64,000 nucleotides of DNA from Neorhizobium sp. UBA3556 (GTDB lineage: Bacteria; Pseudomonadota; Alphaproteobacteria; Rhizobiales; Rhizobiaceae), in the NCBI GenBank assembly GCA_002376235.1, contig DFNX01000016.1:310001-374000 (forward strand), given 5' to 3'. Below, in pieces: positions 9,201 through 16,628 of this stretch. Made by a program: the position numbers and the translations under genes. The stretch's first letter is position 1; every line of letters starts with the position of its first letter. The notes under the pieces are model-generated. The model was not told where the DNA came from. It was given only the letters and a program-made list of their open reading frames with translations, and did no database searches.

Positions 9201-12200
9201 GACTTCGATACGGCTTCCGGCGCTGTCCAGCGCTGTCGATACGCCACCGACGGTCTGTTCGACGCGCGAGGTGAAGGCGTCCGTGGACTGGCTGATTTCA
9301 CGCGCCGCATCGCTGATCTGGGTTGCGATCGAACCGACATTGTCACGCAGGCGGGTGTCGAGCATTTCGCTGGCGGTGTCGATCGTGGCACGCAGGGCTT
9401 CCTGCTGGCTTTCCAGCGACATTTCCAGCATGCCGGCACTGGTTGCGATCGTGGTGCCGATCGAGGTCGCCTGATCCATCATCATGCTGTCGAGCTGTTC
9501 GCGAGAATCGGACAGGGTGCCGGAGATCGTGGCTGCGCGTTCATCGAGCGTCGTGCGCAGACGGTCGTGGCCGGCATCGAGCGTTTCCGACATGTCGCGG
9601 CTTGCCTGGCCGAGCACATCCGCCATGCGCAGATGAGCCGAACCGACAGCATCGTTAAGCTGCTCGCCACTGGTGGCAAGCGTATCGCCGATCTGGCGCG
9701 CGGCACTGCCGAGCGTGCCGGAAATCTGTTCATGTCCGACATCGAGCGACGAGGCGATCTGCTCGTGAGCAGTGCCCATGGTGGCAACCATCTTCTCGTT
9801 AGCGGAACTCAGCGATTCTGCTATCTGCTCGTGGGCTGCACTGAACGACGAGGCCATCTGTTCATGTGTTGCGCTGAACTGGTCATTGGCCACTGCGAGC
9901 GACGTATCCATGCGCAGCAGGCCATCGGTCATCGTCGCATCGAAGCGCTCGGTGCCTTCTGACAATGCGGTCTCGATCCGGCCGGCAGCACCGCCAACCG
10001 TCTGTTCGAGGCGATCACCGCCGCTCTGGAGCAGGCTGGCAAGCTCGGACGTGCGGCTTTCGAGCGAGATGTCGAGATTGAGCTGGTTGTCGGCAAAGGC
10101 TTCGCGGATCGCTTCGGCGCGTTTCGCAAACGCTTCTTCAAGACGGGTATCCGCATCGGCGACGCTGTTGACGACATTTGTCGTGTGGTCGGTGAGTGCG
10201 GTCGTCAAGCGATCTTCATGCAGCGACAGCGAGGTGGCAATTTCCATCGACTTGTCGTCGAGGATTTCCGACAGACGATCGCGGTTGGAAGCGAGCGTGG
10301 TGTCGAGCGCGGTTGCACGCTTGTCCATCTCGCCGGTCAGGCGAATTTCGCTTTCGGAAAGCGCGCGTGTGATAGCTTCGCTCTTCTGGTCGAGAATGGA
10401 CGCCAGGCGATCAGGCGTTTCCGCCATCAGCGACTGCAGGGCGCCCGCCTTCTCGTCTACCGCGCCGGCGAAGCGCTCATGGCTTTCCGTGACAGAGGTT
10501 ATGATGGCCGAGGTGCGGCTGGAAATGCTGTCTTCGAAACGCTTCTGGCTGTCTGCAAGGCTGGCGGAAATCTCGCCGCCACGCGCTGCCATGATCATGT
10601 CGATCTTGTTGTGTGCATCGCCAAAAGCGCCGCTGATTTCGCTGCTGCGTGCGGCAAGCGCCTCGGAGAACTCCTTCGAACGGCTTTCCAGCATGGAATC
10701 GAGCACTTCCTGGCCGGTGCCAAGCGTCGTTGCAAGCGCCAGCTGCTGATCGGTCAGTGCGTTGCCGATCCGCTCGATGCTGGACGAAAGAATGCCGTCG
10801 ATCGCTTCATGGCCACCGGCGACGGTCTCGTTGATGCGCGCAAGGCTGTCCATCAGCTTGCTGTCGAGGCTGCCGGCGCGCTGGTCGAAGGCTGTGGTGA
10901 ACTGCGAAAGACCTTCGTCGAACGACGTGCTGAGATGGCCGATCGTCGTGTGCAGGCGTTCTTCGAAGAAGCCGGTACGCAGGTCGAGATCCATGACTGC
11001 ATCATCGGCTGCGGACTGCAGGCTCTGACGGAAGGAACTGCTCTTGTCGTCAAGCGAGCGATTGAGAGCGGTCAGCACGCCATCGAGCGAGCCGGTGATC
11101 GTCTTTTCGCTGTTCGACAGACCCTCGGTGATTTCGCGTGTGCGGGCAATCAGGGTTTCGTTCAGCTGTCGCGTGCGGTCGGCAAGCGCCGCATTGAGCT
11201 TTTCTGTGTTGGCGTCGAGGCTCGATGCACGCGTCTCGAAGGAGGAGAGGATCGCATCACCCCGTTCAGACAGGGTTGAGCTCAGCATTTCCATGCGGAT
11301 GTCGAATTCGGTCGACATCGCTATCCCGGAGGTCGTCAGCGTGTCGATCAGGTTTTCCGTCTTGGTGGCAAGCAGAGAAGCCAGCGCTTCGCCGGCCGCA
11401 TCCGACTTTTCCATCAGGGCTGCGGCGCGGGTGTCGATCATCGAGGCAAAAGCCTCGCCGGATGTGGCAAGGCGGATCGAGATTTCTTCGGTTGCGAGCG
11501 CCAGTTCTTCCTTGAGCTGGTCATGTGCGCCGACCATCGAGGAGCGAATGCGCTCGGCGTGGTTGACGATCGCCTCGCGTTCCGAGCCCAGTTCCTGCAC
11601 GAGGCCGCGCACGCGCATCTCGTTGTCGCTATAGCTGCGCTCCAGCGCATTGACTTCGGAATGAACGAGAACTTCCAGTTCGGCAGCGCGCGCAATCGTA
11701 CGCTCGATACCTTCATTCATTGCCGAGACTTCGCGGCGCACGGCCTGACCGACGCTCATGATCCGCTCGGAGGCAATGGTTTCCGGCTCGGAAAGACGCA
11801 GAGCGACTTCGGCCATGGAACGGGCAGCGTTTCTTAAGTCCTGCGCACGGGCCATCATGATGGCGAAGGCGAAGAAGAGCAGAATAGGGACAAGAATACC
11901 CACTACAAGCGCAACGAGACCCGGAGCGGCGAGAACGCCGGCAACCGAGGTGATGTCCCAAAGTGCGCCACCATAGATCAGTTGACCGAGGCCGACACCG
12001 GCGACAGCCCAAAGAAGGGAGATGATCGACGCGTTGCGGATTGCGCCGCGAACCGAGCCGCCATCCAGCGCACGCATGATAGACGCCGTGTTGCGGCGGC
12101 CGGCATCATTGGCAGGCTCGAAGGCGGGCTGACGCGGTGCCGGGTCCGCTGAGGACTGGCGCGATGCTTCTGCGGCCGCTTCGCGGCGGGGGGCAGCTGC

Positions 12201-12368
12201 TTGTGACGGGGCAGGGCGGGATCGTGGCTTGTCAGACACTCTGGCCTCCGAGGCGGACGAGGGGGACTTGTCGCGGGGCGGTTCATCGTTGAAATCGATT
12301 TTCAAGGCGTCTTCCAGTGCCTGGAATGCCGTATCGTCGATCGTTTCATTCGTGGTGTTCTTCGCCAT
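6201..12368 (-). CDS. Giant polar coiled-coil membrane protein, homolog of Growth Pole Ring protein (GPR/RgsE)
   Basis: A 2055-residue protein. Order of parts: an acidic and Pro/Ala-rich cytoplasmic N-terminus (residues 1-110), two hydrophobic segments (about 114-134 and 143-172), then roughly 1550 residues of uninterrupted helix-forming quasi-repeats rich in A, S, E, T and L (for example AHEQIASSLDVGHEQISGTL), a Pro/Ala/Gln linker, and a compact C-terminal domain of about 140 residues ending at AGRFG. Size, architecture and lineage match Agrobacterium GPR (about 2100 residues, apolipoprotein-like helices), a ring at the growth pole needed for unipolar growth, and RgsE of Sinorhizobium. ATG 12368 (MAKNTTNE) is chosen, with ACGAGGCG upstream; an in-frame extension to 12401 is probably untranslated. 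It is monocistronic and divergent from the Hpt gene. Confidence 0.85.
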   Translation of the reverse strand: MAKNTTNETIDDTAFQALEDALKIDFNDEPPRDKSPSSASEARVSDKPRSRPAPSQAAAPRREAAAEASRQSSADPAPRQPAFEPANDAGRRNTASIMRALDGGSVRGAIRNASIISLLWAVAGVGLGQLIYGGALWDITSVAGVLAAPGLVALVVGILVPILLFFAFAIMMARAQDLRNAARSMAEVALRLSEPETIASERIMSVGQAVRREVSAMNEGIERTIARAAELEVLVHSEVNALERSYSDNEMRVRGLVQELGSEREAIVNHAERIRSSMVGAHDQLKEELALATEEISIRLATSGEAFASMIDTRAAALMEKSDAAGEALASLLATKTENLIDTLTTSGIAMSTEFDIRMEMLSSTLSERGDAILSSFETRASSLDANTEKLNAALADRTRQLNETLIARTREITEGLSNSEKTITGSLDGVLTALNRSLDDKSSSFRQSLQSAADDAVMDLDLRTGFFEERLHTTIGHLSTSFDEGLSQFTTAFDQRAGSLDSKLMDSLARINETVAGGHEAIDGILSSSIERIGNALTDQQLALATTLGTGQEVLDSMLESRSKEFSEALAARSSEISGAFGDAHNKIDMIMAARGGEISASLADSQKRFEDSISSRTSAIITSVTESHERFAGAVDEKAGALQSLMAETPDRLASILDQKSEAITRALSESEIRLTGEMDKRATALDTTLASNRDRLSEILDDKSMEIATSLSLHEDRLTTALTDHTTNVVNSVADADTRLEEAFAKRAEAIREAFADNQLNLDISLESRTSELASLLQSGGDRLEQTVGGAAGRIETALSEGTERFDATMTDGLLRMDTSLAVANDQFSATHEQMASSFSAAHEQIAESLSSANEKMVATMGTAHEQIASSLDVGHEQISGTLGSAARQIGDTLATSGEQLNDAVGSAHLRMADVLGQASRDMSETLDAGHDRLRTTLDERAATISGTLSDSREQLDSMMMDQATSIGTTIATSAGMLEMSLESQQEALRATIDTASEMLDTRLRDNVGSIATQISDAAREISQSTDAFTSRVEQTVGGVSTALDSAGSRIEVTFGGLEDRIHNEVLSVSAIVDGAGSSLADALAARTAELERISNAAADRVSETVNSRGIEIERATGEAAERITRAIDERTNALEQTSTDAAARIAETLDGRTAHIEERFGTMDRALSFGLENVAKTIEGKAVGFASSLRDAVAEAGQGMNSEASRSAETLSRAGSEFTQELTSRNEEFTRSIEDRSNEIVGRISETQSRLAGQAATVAQAFSEAGSAIVSKVAEADKLVKQQVNAISSALENAEQALDNRGQSIRSTLSDAAGELDVALDAVDRALAARGDAIRTALDTRSRDLNSMLASRSEELSRLLDEKAKPMVEAYAETGRTAAERMEAAAQQGADRLTSASQQSAERMTAATQQTAEWLTSSSQQSAERLASAAKETSARIREENAALVDAIAARTNETLAALNQRTEAAAHMVRGAEQSLLTNVDGIIERLSSSNVHIATLVENAAEQLAATDQKLDQTASRFAHSAGSAADLVAGSTRLLENNIDRLVNISGQTLSQVGGIVGRFEDHSKVLAQASELLNAAQSNLVSTLDERQDALRSLSVGLVKRSDEIEATLRNLTALVDGAFERAEERTANVGDKLREGLHASFVDIGRRLGETQQRAENTAQVMRAALLDAGEEANRTIETTLSDAEKRAREIAEHMRGNISGSLGDVERLMGEASQRSDAAANHLRESLRQSVEEAVGRFSGATDEIRRSAQDIRQELDATRSELKRGAFDLPEEAKESAAAMRRAVSEQIKALQEISQLVGRSSQQLEVAEASQAKAPSAPAAPVRPQQQIAQQPAQTQAPSQAQPRNDAYTAGMLRGTLPAGKPAAQPTAPTARPAEPAAPAGQGGWISDLLRGASRDETAGQAPARAPAARPAEPAQAPRTANGDNRNPRHMVESLNSLSVDIARAIDHDASVDLWRRYQRGERDVFTRRLYTLKGQQTFDDIKRKYDREPEFRTAVDRYISDFEKLLADVARTDRDRTVTQSYLTSDTGKVYTMLAHAAGRFG

Positions 12369-12831
12369 GCGGTTACGCCTCGTTACATACACGCCCGGCA
12401 TTCCGCTCGACTTGCTGCCGCCTGCAGATCGATGAGCGGAATACTCATGCCGGAGATCGTCAGCCCTAGAGCTTCGGATGACCTATTACAATTTCATTCG
12501 ACGGTCGTTCTTTCAAATGGATGATAATGAAAGCTTACCGACCGTCCCACATCGGTCACCGCAATGTTCCGGTGACCCACTCAACCGTATTGTAGTGGCA
12601 CAATCGGGGTTTTCGCACAAACAAAACGCGTCATCGTGATACCGGCTGACGGATCTTGTTAACAGGATTTAAACCACGTCTCAGAGTGAAGCCCCTGCAA
12701 TACCGGCACTTTAACGCAAATTAACCATTCGCGAAGATTTGCGTCGCGTTTGTGCCGAAATTTAACGGGATAGCTAGGGCTCCGACGGACAATTCGGAGT
12801 TGAGATCATTATAAAGCAAGGAACCAGGCAA
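12369..12831. other. Divergent promoter region between GPR-like and Hpt genes
   Basis: 463 bases without a credible gene. It holds the promoters of both neighbours and several TTAA-type elements (see the CtrA-like site). Base composition is lower in GC than the flanking genes. No tRNA or RNA motif was recognised. Confidence 0.7.
12711..12728 (+). promoter_or_regulatory. Candidate CtrA binding site
   Basis: TTAACGCAAATTAACCAT contains two TTAAC repeats and ends in TTAACCAT, the 8-mer half-site typical of alphaproteobacterial CtrA. The gap between TTAA halves is 6 rather than the consensus 7. Another TTAA-N6-TTAA pair lies at 12659-12672. It sits about 100 bases upstream of the Hpt gene and 340 bases upstream of the GPR-like gene, so CtrA control of either is plausible but unproven. 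Confidence 0.5.
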
Positions 12832-13203
12832 ATGGCAACCGCGGCCCATATCGCTTTCGAAGCTCCTGACAATCACAAGGCGGCATGCCTGTCTAAGGAG
12901 CGTCCGATCGATCTCGTTCATCTGGCAAAACAGACGATGGGCGATAAGGCATTGGAAGCCGAGATATTGCAGATGTTTGCCCGGCAGGCGCGTTGCCTCA
13001 TACAGGAAATCGCCATCGCCGAGGTCGCGACTGTGACGGCATTGTCCCATCGCCTCAAGGGATCGGCCAATGCCGTCGGTGCCTTCAAGGTGTCTCACGC
13101 GGCGGCACGCCTGGAAGCCGATCCTGCCGATGCAACTGCAATGGCGACGCTTCATTCCGCGACTGTCGAGGCCGAAAATTTCATCACCGGCCTTTGCCGC
13201 TGA
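12832..13203 (+). CDS. Orphan histidine phosphotransfer (Hpt) domain protein
   Basis: A 123-residue single-domain phosphotransfer protein. The Hpt signature is SHRLKGSANAVGA, with His73 as the expected phosphoacceptor, inside a predicted four-helix bundle spanning residues 25-120. Hpt proteins relay phosphate between hybrid kinases and response regulators. No kinase or regulator is adjacent. The start ATG 12832 follows AAGGAACCAGG. It is divergent from the GPR-like gene across a region with CtrA-like sites. It differs from ChpT, the usual CckA partner, which is larger; the actual partners cannot be told from sequence. Confidence 0.85.
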   Translation: MATAAHIAFEAPDNHKAACLSKERPIDLVHLAKQTMGDKALEAEILQMFARQARCLIQEIAIAEVATVTALSHRLKGSANAVGAFKVSHAAARLEADPADATAMATLHSATVEAENFITGLCR

Positions 13204-13223
13204 CACGATCCTTTTGTCGATCG

Positions 13224-13247
13224 GACGCCGGCAGCAAAGCCGGCGTC
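13224..13247 (+). terminator. Hairpin after the Hpt gene
   Basis: A 9-bp perfect stem (GACGCCGGC / GCCGGCGTC, loop AGCAAA) lies 20 bases after the Hpt stop. There is no T-run, so its termination strength is uncertain. Confidence 0.45.
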
Positions 13248-13345
13248 GCCCGCGCGATTGACTGACCCGGCAGTTTGGTGGCAGAGACGGGGTTTACCCA
13301 AGGCTTCCAAGGGGCTTCATGCCTCCAACTCCGGAACTTCCCAAT

Positions 13346-13666
13346 ATGACGAAATTGACCATCGTAGCCTTCGACGGCACACGCTTCGAAATCGACGCGG
13401 ACAACGGTTCGACGGTGATGGAGAATGCCGTACGCAATTCTGTCCCCGGCATCGACGCTGAATGCGGCGGCGCCTGTGCCTGTGCCACCTGTCATGTCTA
13501 TGTCGATGACCAATGGACGGAAAGGGTCGGCCCCCCGGCGCCGATGGAAGAAGACATGCTGGACTTCGCCTTCGATGTGCGCCCGACCTCGCGTCTTTCC
13601 TGTCAGATCAAGATCAAAGCCGACTTCGACGGCCTCGTCGTCAATATTCCCGAACGTCAGGCCTGA
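13346..13666 (+). CDS. [2Fe-2S] ferredoxin, adrenodoxin type
   Basis: Electron carrier of the vertebrate/ISC-type ferredoxin class. The four cluster ligands are Cys40, Cys46, Cys49 (pattern C-x5-C-x2-C) and Cys86 (RLSCQI). It is 106 residues from ATG 13346 (MTKLTIVAFDGTR), which matches the usual family N-terminus. An in-frame ATG at 13319, with AAGGGG just upstream, would add nine residues (MPPTPELPN) and cannot be excluded. It is not near an isc or suf cluster; it may serve Fe-S assembly or a monooxygenase. Firm as to class, unknown as to partner. Confidence 0.9.
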   Translation: MTKLTIVAFDGTRFEIDADNGSTVMENAVRNSVPGIDAECGGACACATCHVYVDDQWTERVGPPAPMEEDMLDFAFDVRPTSRLSCQIKIKADFDGLVVNIPERQA

Positions 13667-13683
13667 TCTGAGAATTCTGCGGT

Positions 13684-13905
13684 TCCAAAAAAATAGCCTC
13701 GCTCCTTGATTTGTGAGCGAGGCAAGGTGGGCGCACAGCCGGCAGGCGAGGGAGGTAACACCTGCGGCTCGGTTACGCGCCAGGGGAACGCGGCAAGTGA
13801 ACGCAGCAGACGGAAACGCCACCAAAGAGAATTCTGACCGAGACGGTCGATCTCAGCTTGTGCTGAGAGGATTCGAATGTTCAGCGTATGATGCCGACTT
13901 AAATC
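13684..13905 (-). ncRNA. Candidate small RNA, or long 3' leader, on the minus strand
   Basis: Read on the minus strand, an AT-rich stretch with -10-like sequences (about 13905-13930, including CTATAC) is followed by about 200 bases able to fold into nested stems (GGCGC/GCGCC, GCC/GGC and GCAGG/CCTGC within 13729-13793). It ends in a 9-bp stem, 13696-13723, followed by TATTTTTTT, a classical intrinsic terminator. I could not match it to 6S, tmRNA, SRP RNA or RNase P RNA. It could instead be the 3' untranslated region of the DUF922 gene upstream on the same strand. Boundaries are approximate. Confidence 0.35.
13687..13723 (-). terminator. Intrinsic terminator, minus strand
   Basis: Stem GCCTCGCTC/GAGCGAGGC (13696-13704 and 13715-13723) with a 10-base loop, followed on the minus strand by a run of seven T. 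It ends either the DUF922 transcript or an independent small RNA. Confidence 0.75.
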
Positions 13906-14040
13906 TATTCTGTATAGGTAATTTATATCTAATATATGGGCGATCGGCCCAAATCACGCTATCGCGACAAATCATCCATTATTCGCAGTTATCGGCGCAA
14001 GCCTGGGGCAAGCTTCGGGGATAAGAGGCGCCGTTTTCGC

Positions 14041-14661
14041 TTATTTCTGACGCTGGTCGATGCGATATTGCAAAAGCCGGGTCATGCGGGCGTCGAAGTT
14101 CTTTGCTTCCACCCGGTCGAAAAGGGCTTGTTGCTTGTCGTGTTCTGCGAGCACGCGCCGGGTCGTCTCGGTCACCATGGCTTCGACGCCGTCGCATGTT
14201 TCGCGGGGGGGCAGGTCGCGCAGCTCCCTTTCAAGCATGCGGGCGTAATTGCGGGCAATCTCTGCGTGACGTTCCTCATGCCGCTTGATGTCGGATGACA
14301 GCGTGCCCCATATGAAGCGCAGATCTTTCTCGGCCTTGCCGCCATTGCTCCAGCGCGGCAGGATGATGTGGGTCCGCAGCGTCACCTTGGCGCCGCCGAC
14401 GGAGCAGCGTTTGCCCCGCTCCACATAAGTCACCTCACCGCCGAACTTGATTTCGGTTGCGCCGGGATGCCGGTTGCCACTGGTCCTGGTGACCGGGCCA
14501 TGACGCTCCAGTTCCTTGTCCAGTTCCTCGGCCGTGCGACCGCCGATGCGGAAATAGGAATAGGACTTGGTGATGAGCGGTTCTGCCTGCGCCGGGACCG
14601 AGATCACGCAGAGTAGGAAGGCTGCACCGAAGGCTCGGTGGACTCTGCGCATCAAAAACAT
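14041..14661 (-). CDS. Secreted DUF922-family putative zinc-dependent protease
   Basis: A 206-residue exported protein. Residues 1-26 form a signal peptide (cleavage near AQA-EP). The DUF922 domain follows, with an HExxH metal-binding motif at residues 128-132 (HEERH) and further conserved tryptophan and arginine positions. Proteolysis has been proposed for this family from the motif; the substrate is unknown. ATG 14661 is preferred; a longer in-frame start at 14703 would place 14 extra residues before the signal peptide. It is divergent from folP. Confidence 0.82.
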   Translation of the reverse strand: MFLMRRVHRAFGAAFLLCVISVPAQAEPLITKSYSYFRIGGRTAEELDKELERHGPVTRTSGNRHPGATEIKFGGEVTYVERGKRCSVGGAKVTLRTHIILPRWSNGGKAEKDLRFIWGTLSSDIKRHEERHAEIARNYARMLERELRDLPPRETCDGVEAMVTETTRRVLAEHDKQQALFDRVEAKNFDARMTRLLQYRIDQRQK

Positions 14662-14767
14662 TCTGTGGCCTGGTACGTTGAAGTTGAAACGAGCTTGGGG
14701 CATAGCCTGCTCAAGTGCAACACGAAGGCATGAAAATTTGCGTTACTTTCAAAAAGATGGATCGCCT

Positions 14768-15643
14768 GTGGCAACATCGCACAACCGCGTCTGGCGTCTC
14801 GCTCATGGACGCAGCCTGGCGCTTGGCGACAGGGGATGCATCATGGCAATCGTCAACGTGACGCCCGATAGTTTCTCCGATGGAGGGCGCTACATCGATG
14901 TCGAAAGCGCCGTGAAGCATGGCCTTTCCTGCGTGAAGGATGGAGCCTCCATCCTCGATATCGGCGGTGAGTCGACACGGCCGGGTGCAGCAGTGGTGAC
15001 GGCAGTACAGGAACAGGATCGCATTCTCCCGGTTATCGAGAGGTTGGCGCGGGAAACAGACGCGCTGATTTCCGTCGATACCTATCGCGCCGAGACCGCG
15101 AGGCTGGCCATCGCCGCCGGCGCTCACATCGTCAATGATGTTTACGGTCTGCGGCACGATCCGCAGATGGCGCATGTCGTTTCTGAGAGCGGAGCGGGCC
15201 TCTGCATCATGTATACCGCTCGCGGTCGTGACGACCTTCGTGACGATATTATCGACGACGAGTTGATGTTTTTCGGCCAATCGCTGGATATAGCAGAGGC
15301 CGCCGGCATTGCAGATGATGCTGTTGTGCTCGATCCCGGATTTGGCTTCGTCGAGAAACGCGAACAGGATAGTGAATTGATGGCGCGCTGTGGCGAACTT
15401 CATTCGTTGGGCTTTCCGCTTCTCGTCGGCACATCTAGAAAACGTTTTGTCGGCGCGATCGCCGAGCGCGACGCGGCAATAGAGCGGGATTTCGCAACGG
15501 CCGCCACCACTGCAATGCTGCGGCTTTCCGGTGCGTCGGTTTTCAGGGTTCACAACGTGGCCGGCAATCTGGATGCCTTGCGTATGGCCGACGCAGTGCT
15601 GGAGGCTGGCAGGGTAATCGAGCGGGCAGGAAAAGACGGATGA
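14768..15643 (+). CDS. folP: Dihydropteroate synthase
   Basis: Condenses p-aminobenzoate with dihydropterin pyrophosphate to 7,8-dihydropteroate in folate synthesis; target of sulfonamides. Motifs: NVTPDSFSDGG (signature 1), DIGGESTRPGA (signature 2) and LVGTSRKRF near the pterin site, in a TIM barrel of 291 residues. The GTG at 14768 (MATSHNRVWRLAHG) is chosen because homologs start near here; the open frame runs on upstream without conserved sequence. It overlaps folB by an ATGA and begins the folP-folB-folK operon. Confidence 0.95.
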   Translation: MATSHNRVWRLAHGRSLALGDRGCIMAIVNVTPDSFSDGGRYIDVESAVKHGLSCVKDGASILDIGGESTRPGAAVVTAVQEQDRILPVIERLARETDALISVDTYRAETARLAIAAGAHIVNDVYGLRHDPQMAHVVSESGAGLCIMYTARGRDDLRDDIIDDELMFFGQSLDIAEAAGIADDAVVLDPGFGFVEKREQDSELMARCGELHSLGFPLLVGTSRKRFVGAIAERDAAIERDFATAATTAMLRLSGASVFRVHNVAGNLDALRMADAVLEAGRVIERAGKDG

Positions 15644-16005
15644 CAACATTTCAGATCACCCTAAAAAACTGCGCCTTTTATGCGCGTCACGGGGTCTTCG
15701 AGCAGGAAACGTCGCTCGGCCAGCGATTTTTCGTCGATGTCGTCATGGATATCGAAGCGGGGGATGCACTTGTCTCCGACGACGTCGAGCAGACGGTTCA
15801 TTACGGATTAGCCTATGAACTGGTCGAAAAGATCATGACCGGCAGTCGCCGCAACTTGATCGAAACGCTTGCCAATGACGTGGCTCTGGCGCTTGCCGCA
15901 TGGTCGCCGCAGATCCGGCGGGTCGAAGTGGCGATCAGGAAGCCAAGTGCGCCGATCCCCGGTATTCTCGATTACGTGGAGGTGCGTGTTGAGCATCGTG
16001 CCTAA
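15640..16005 (+). CDS. folB: Dihydroneopterin aldolase
   Basis: Converts 7,8-dihydroneopterin to 6-hydroxymethyl-dihydropterin and glycolaldehyde. The 121-residue sequence is of family length and has the N-terminal FYARHGVFEQET segment, with the catalytic-site Glu and the later KPSAPIPG motif. Its ATG overlaps the folP stop codon (ATGA at 15640-15643), so translation is coupled. Its 3' end overlaps the folK start. Confidence 0.94.
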   Translation: MTTFQITLKNCAFYARHGVFEQETSLGQRFFVDVVMDIEAGDALVSDDVEQTVHYGLAYELVEKIMTGSRRNLIETLANDVALALAAWSPQIRRVEVAIRKPSAPIPGILDYVEVRVEHRA

Positions 16006-16525
16006 TCACCCTGTGGAAATCGCAGCACTCGGACTGGGAGGCAATATCGGCGATCCGGTCTCAGCGATGGCGCATGCGCTGCAGACGCTTGATGCGCGAA
16101 AAGACTGTCGGGTCCTTGCCGTTTCCCGGCTTTATCTGACGCCCCCTTGGGGCAAGACCGATCAGGCCGACTTCTTCAACTGTTGCGCTCTGATCGAGAC
16201 CGAGCTTGAGCCGGAAGAGCTGCTTGAGCTTTGCCTCGCTCTGGAGTGCGAAATGAAGCGGGTTCGGGCGGAGCGCTGGGGGCCGAGAACGCTCGATATC
16301 GATCTCTTGACCTATGGTGATCGAATTGAGGCGTCATCGTCGCTGGAACTGCCGCATCCGCGAATGACGGAGCGTGCTTTCGTCATGCTGCCGCTTGCAG
16401 ATCTTGCGCCGCAGATGGTCGTCAACGGGCGTAAGGCCGAGAGCTGGGCAGGAGGCCTGAATTCGACCGGAATTCGGATCGCAAAGCCGGATGGCCTCTG
16501 GTGGCGGCAGATAGCCGCCGCCTAA
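15989..16525 (+). CDS. folK: 2-amino-4-hydroxy-6-hydroxymethyldihydropteridine pyrophosphokinase
   Basis: Transfers pyrophosphate from ATP to 6-hydroxymethyl-dihydropterin, producing the FolP substrate. Motifs: ALGLGGNIGDP at the N-terminus and the HPPK signature RWGPRTLDIDLLTYG, then LPHPRMTERAFVMLPL. Start assigned to TTG 15989, six bases after GGAGG (15978-15982) inside folB, giving a 178-residue protein that overlaps folB by 17 bases. The gene order P-B-K is common in alphaproteobacteria. Confidence 0.93.
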   Translation: MSIVPNHPVEIAALGLGGNIGDPVSAMAHALQTLDARKDCRVLAVSRLYLTPPWGKTDQADFFNCCALIETELEPEELLELCLALECEMKRVRAERWGPRTLDIDLLTYGDRIEASSSLELPHPRMTERAFVMLPLADLAPQMVVNGRKAESWAGGLNSTGIRIAKPDGLWWRQIAAA

Positions 16526-16559
16526 AAAAATATCTGAAAACGGAAAGCCGTTTTCAGAT
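16524..16559 (-). terminator. Intrinsic terminator for the minus-strand secreted-protein gene
   Basis: A 12-bp perfect stem (ATCTGAAAACGG / CCGTTTTCAGAT, loop AAAG) at 16532-16559. On the minus strand it is followed by ATTTTTTT. It also lies right after folK, where it can act as a weaker plus-strand barrier. Confidence 0.8.
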
Positions 16560-16628
16560 AATGGGATATCTCTGAGATTTAATAGTAAGGATTAATTCAG
16601 GCGATTTCAACTTCGCCTGAGAAAAGCC

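Larger units (their letters stand above)
13667..14040. other. 374-base intergenic region with strong RNA structure
   Basis: No credible protein gene. It holds a terminator-like hairpin (13696-13723), a nested GC-rich hairpin at about 13729-13793 and an AT-rich promoter-like stretch at about 13895-13945. These are described under the candidate small RNA. Confidence 0.6.

Noticed and set aside
8892..11837. Further long plus-strand open frames (325-364 codons) under the GPR-like gene
   Set aside because: Same cause: strand-complement of a long GC-rich repetitive gene.
6201..12368. Repetitive DNA in the GPR-like gene as a possible CRISPR or tandem array
   Set aside because: The repetition is protein-level quasi-repeats with varied DNA and no fixed repeat-spacer pattern.
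13684..13905. 6S RNA or tmRNA identity for the structured intergenic region
   Set aside because: No tag-peptide-like reading frame or alanine tRNA-like ends for tmRNA, and the neighbours are not the zapA/5-formyl-THF cyclo-ligase genes typical of 6S.
13713..14024. 103-codon plus-strand ORF in the ferredoxin-DUF922 gap
   Set aside because: No RBS, no domain, and it overlaps the proposed terminator and structured region.
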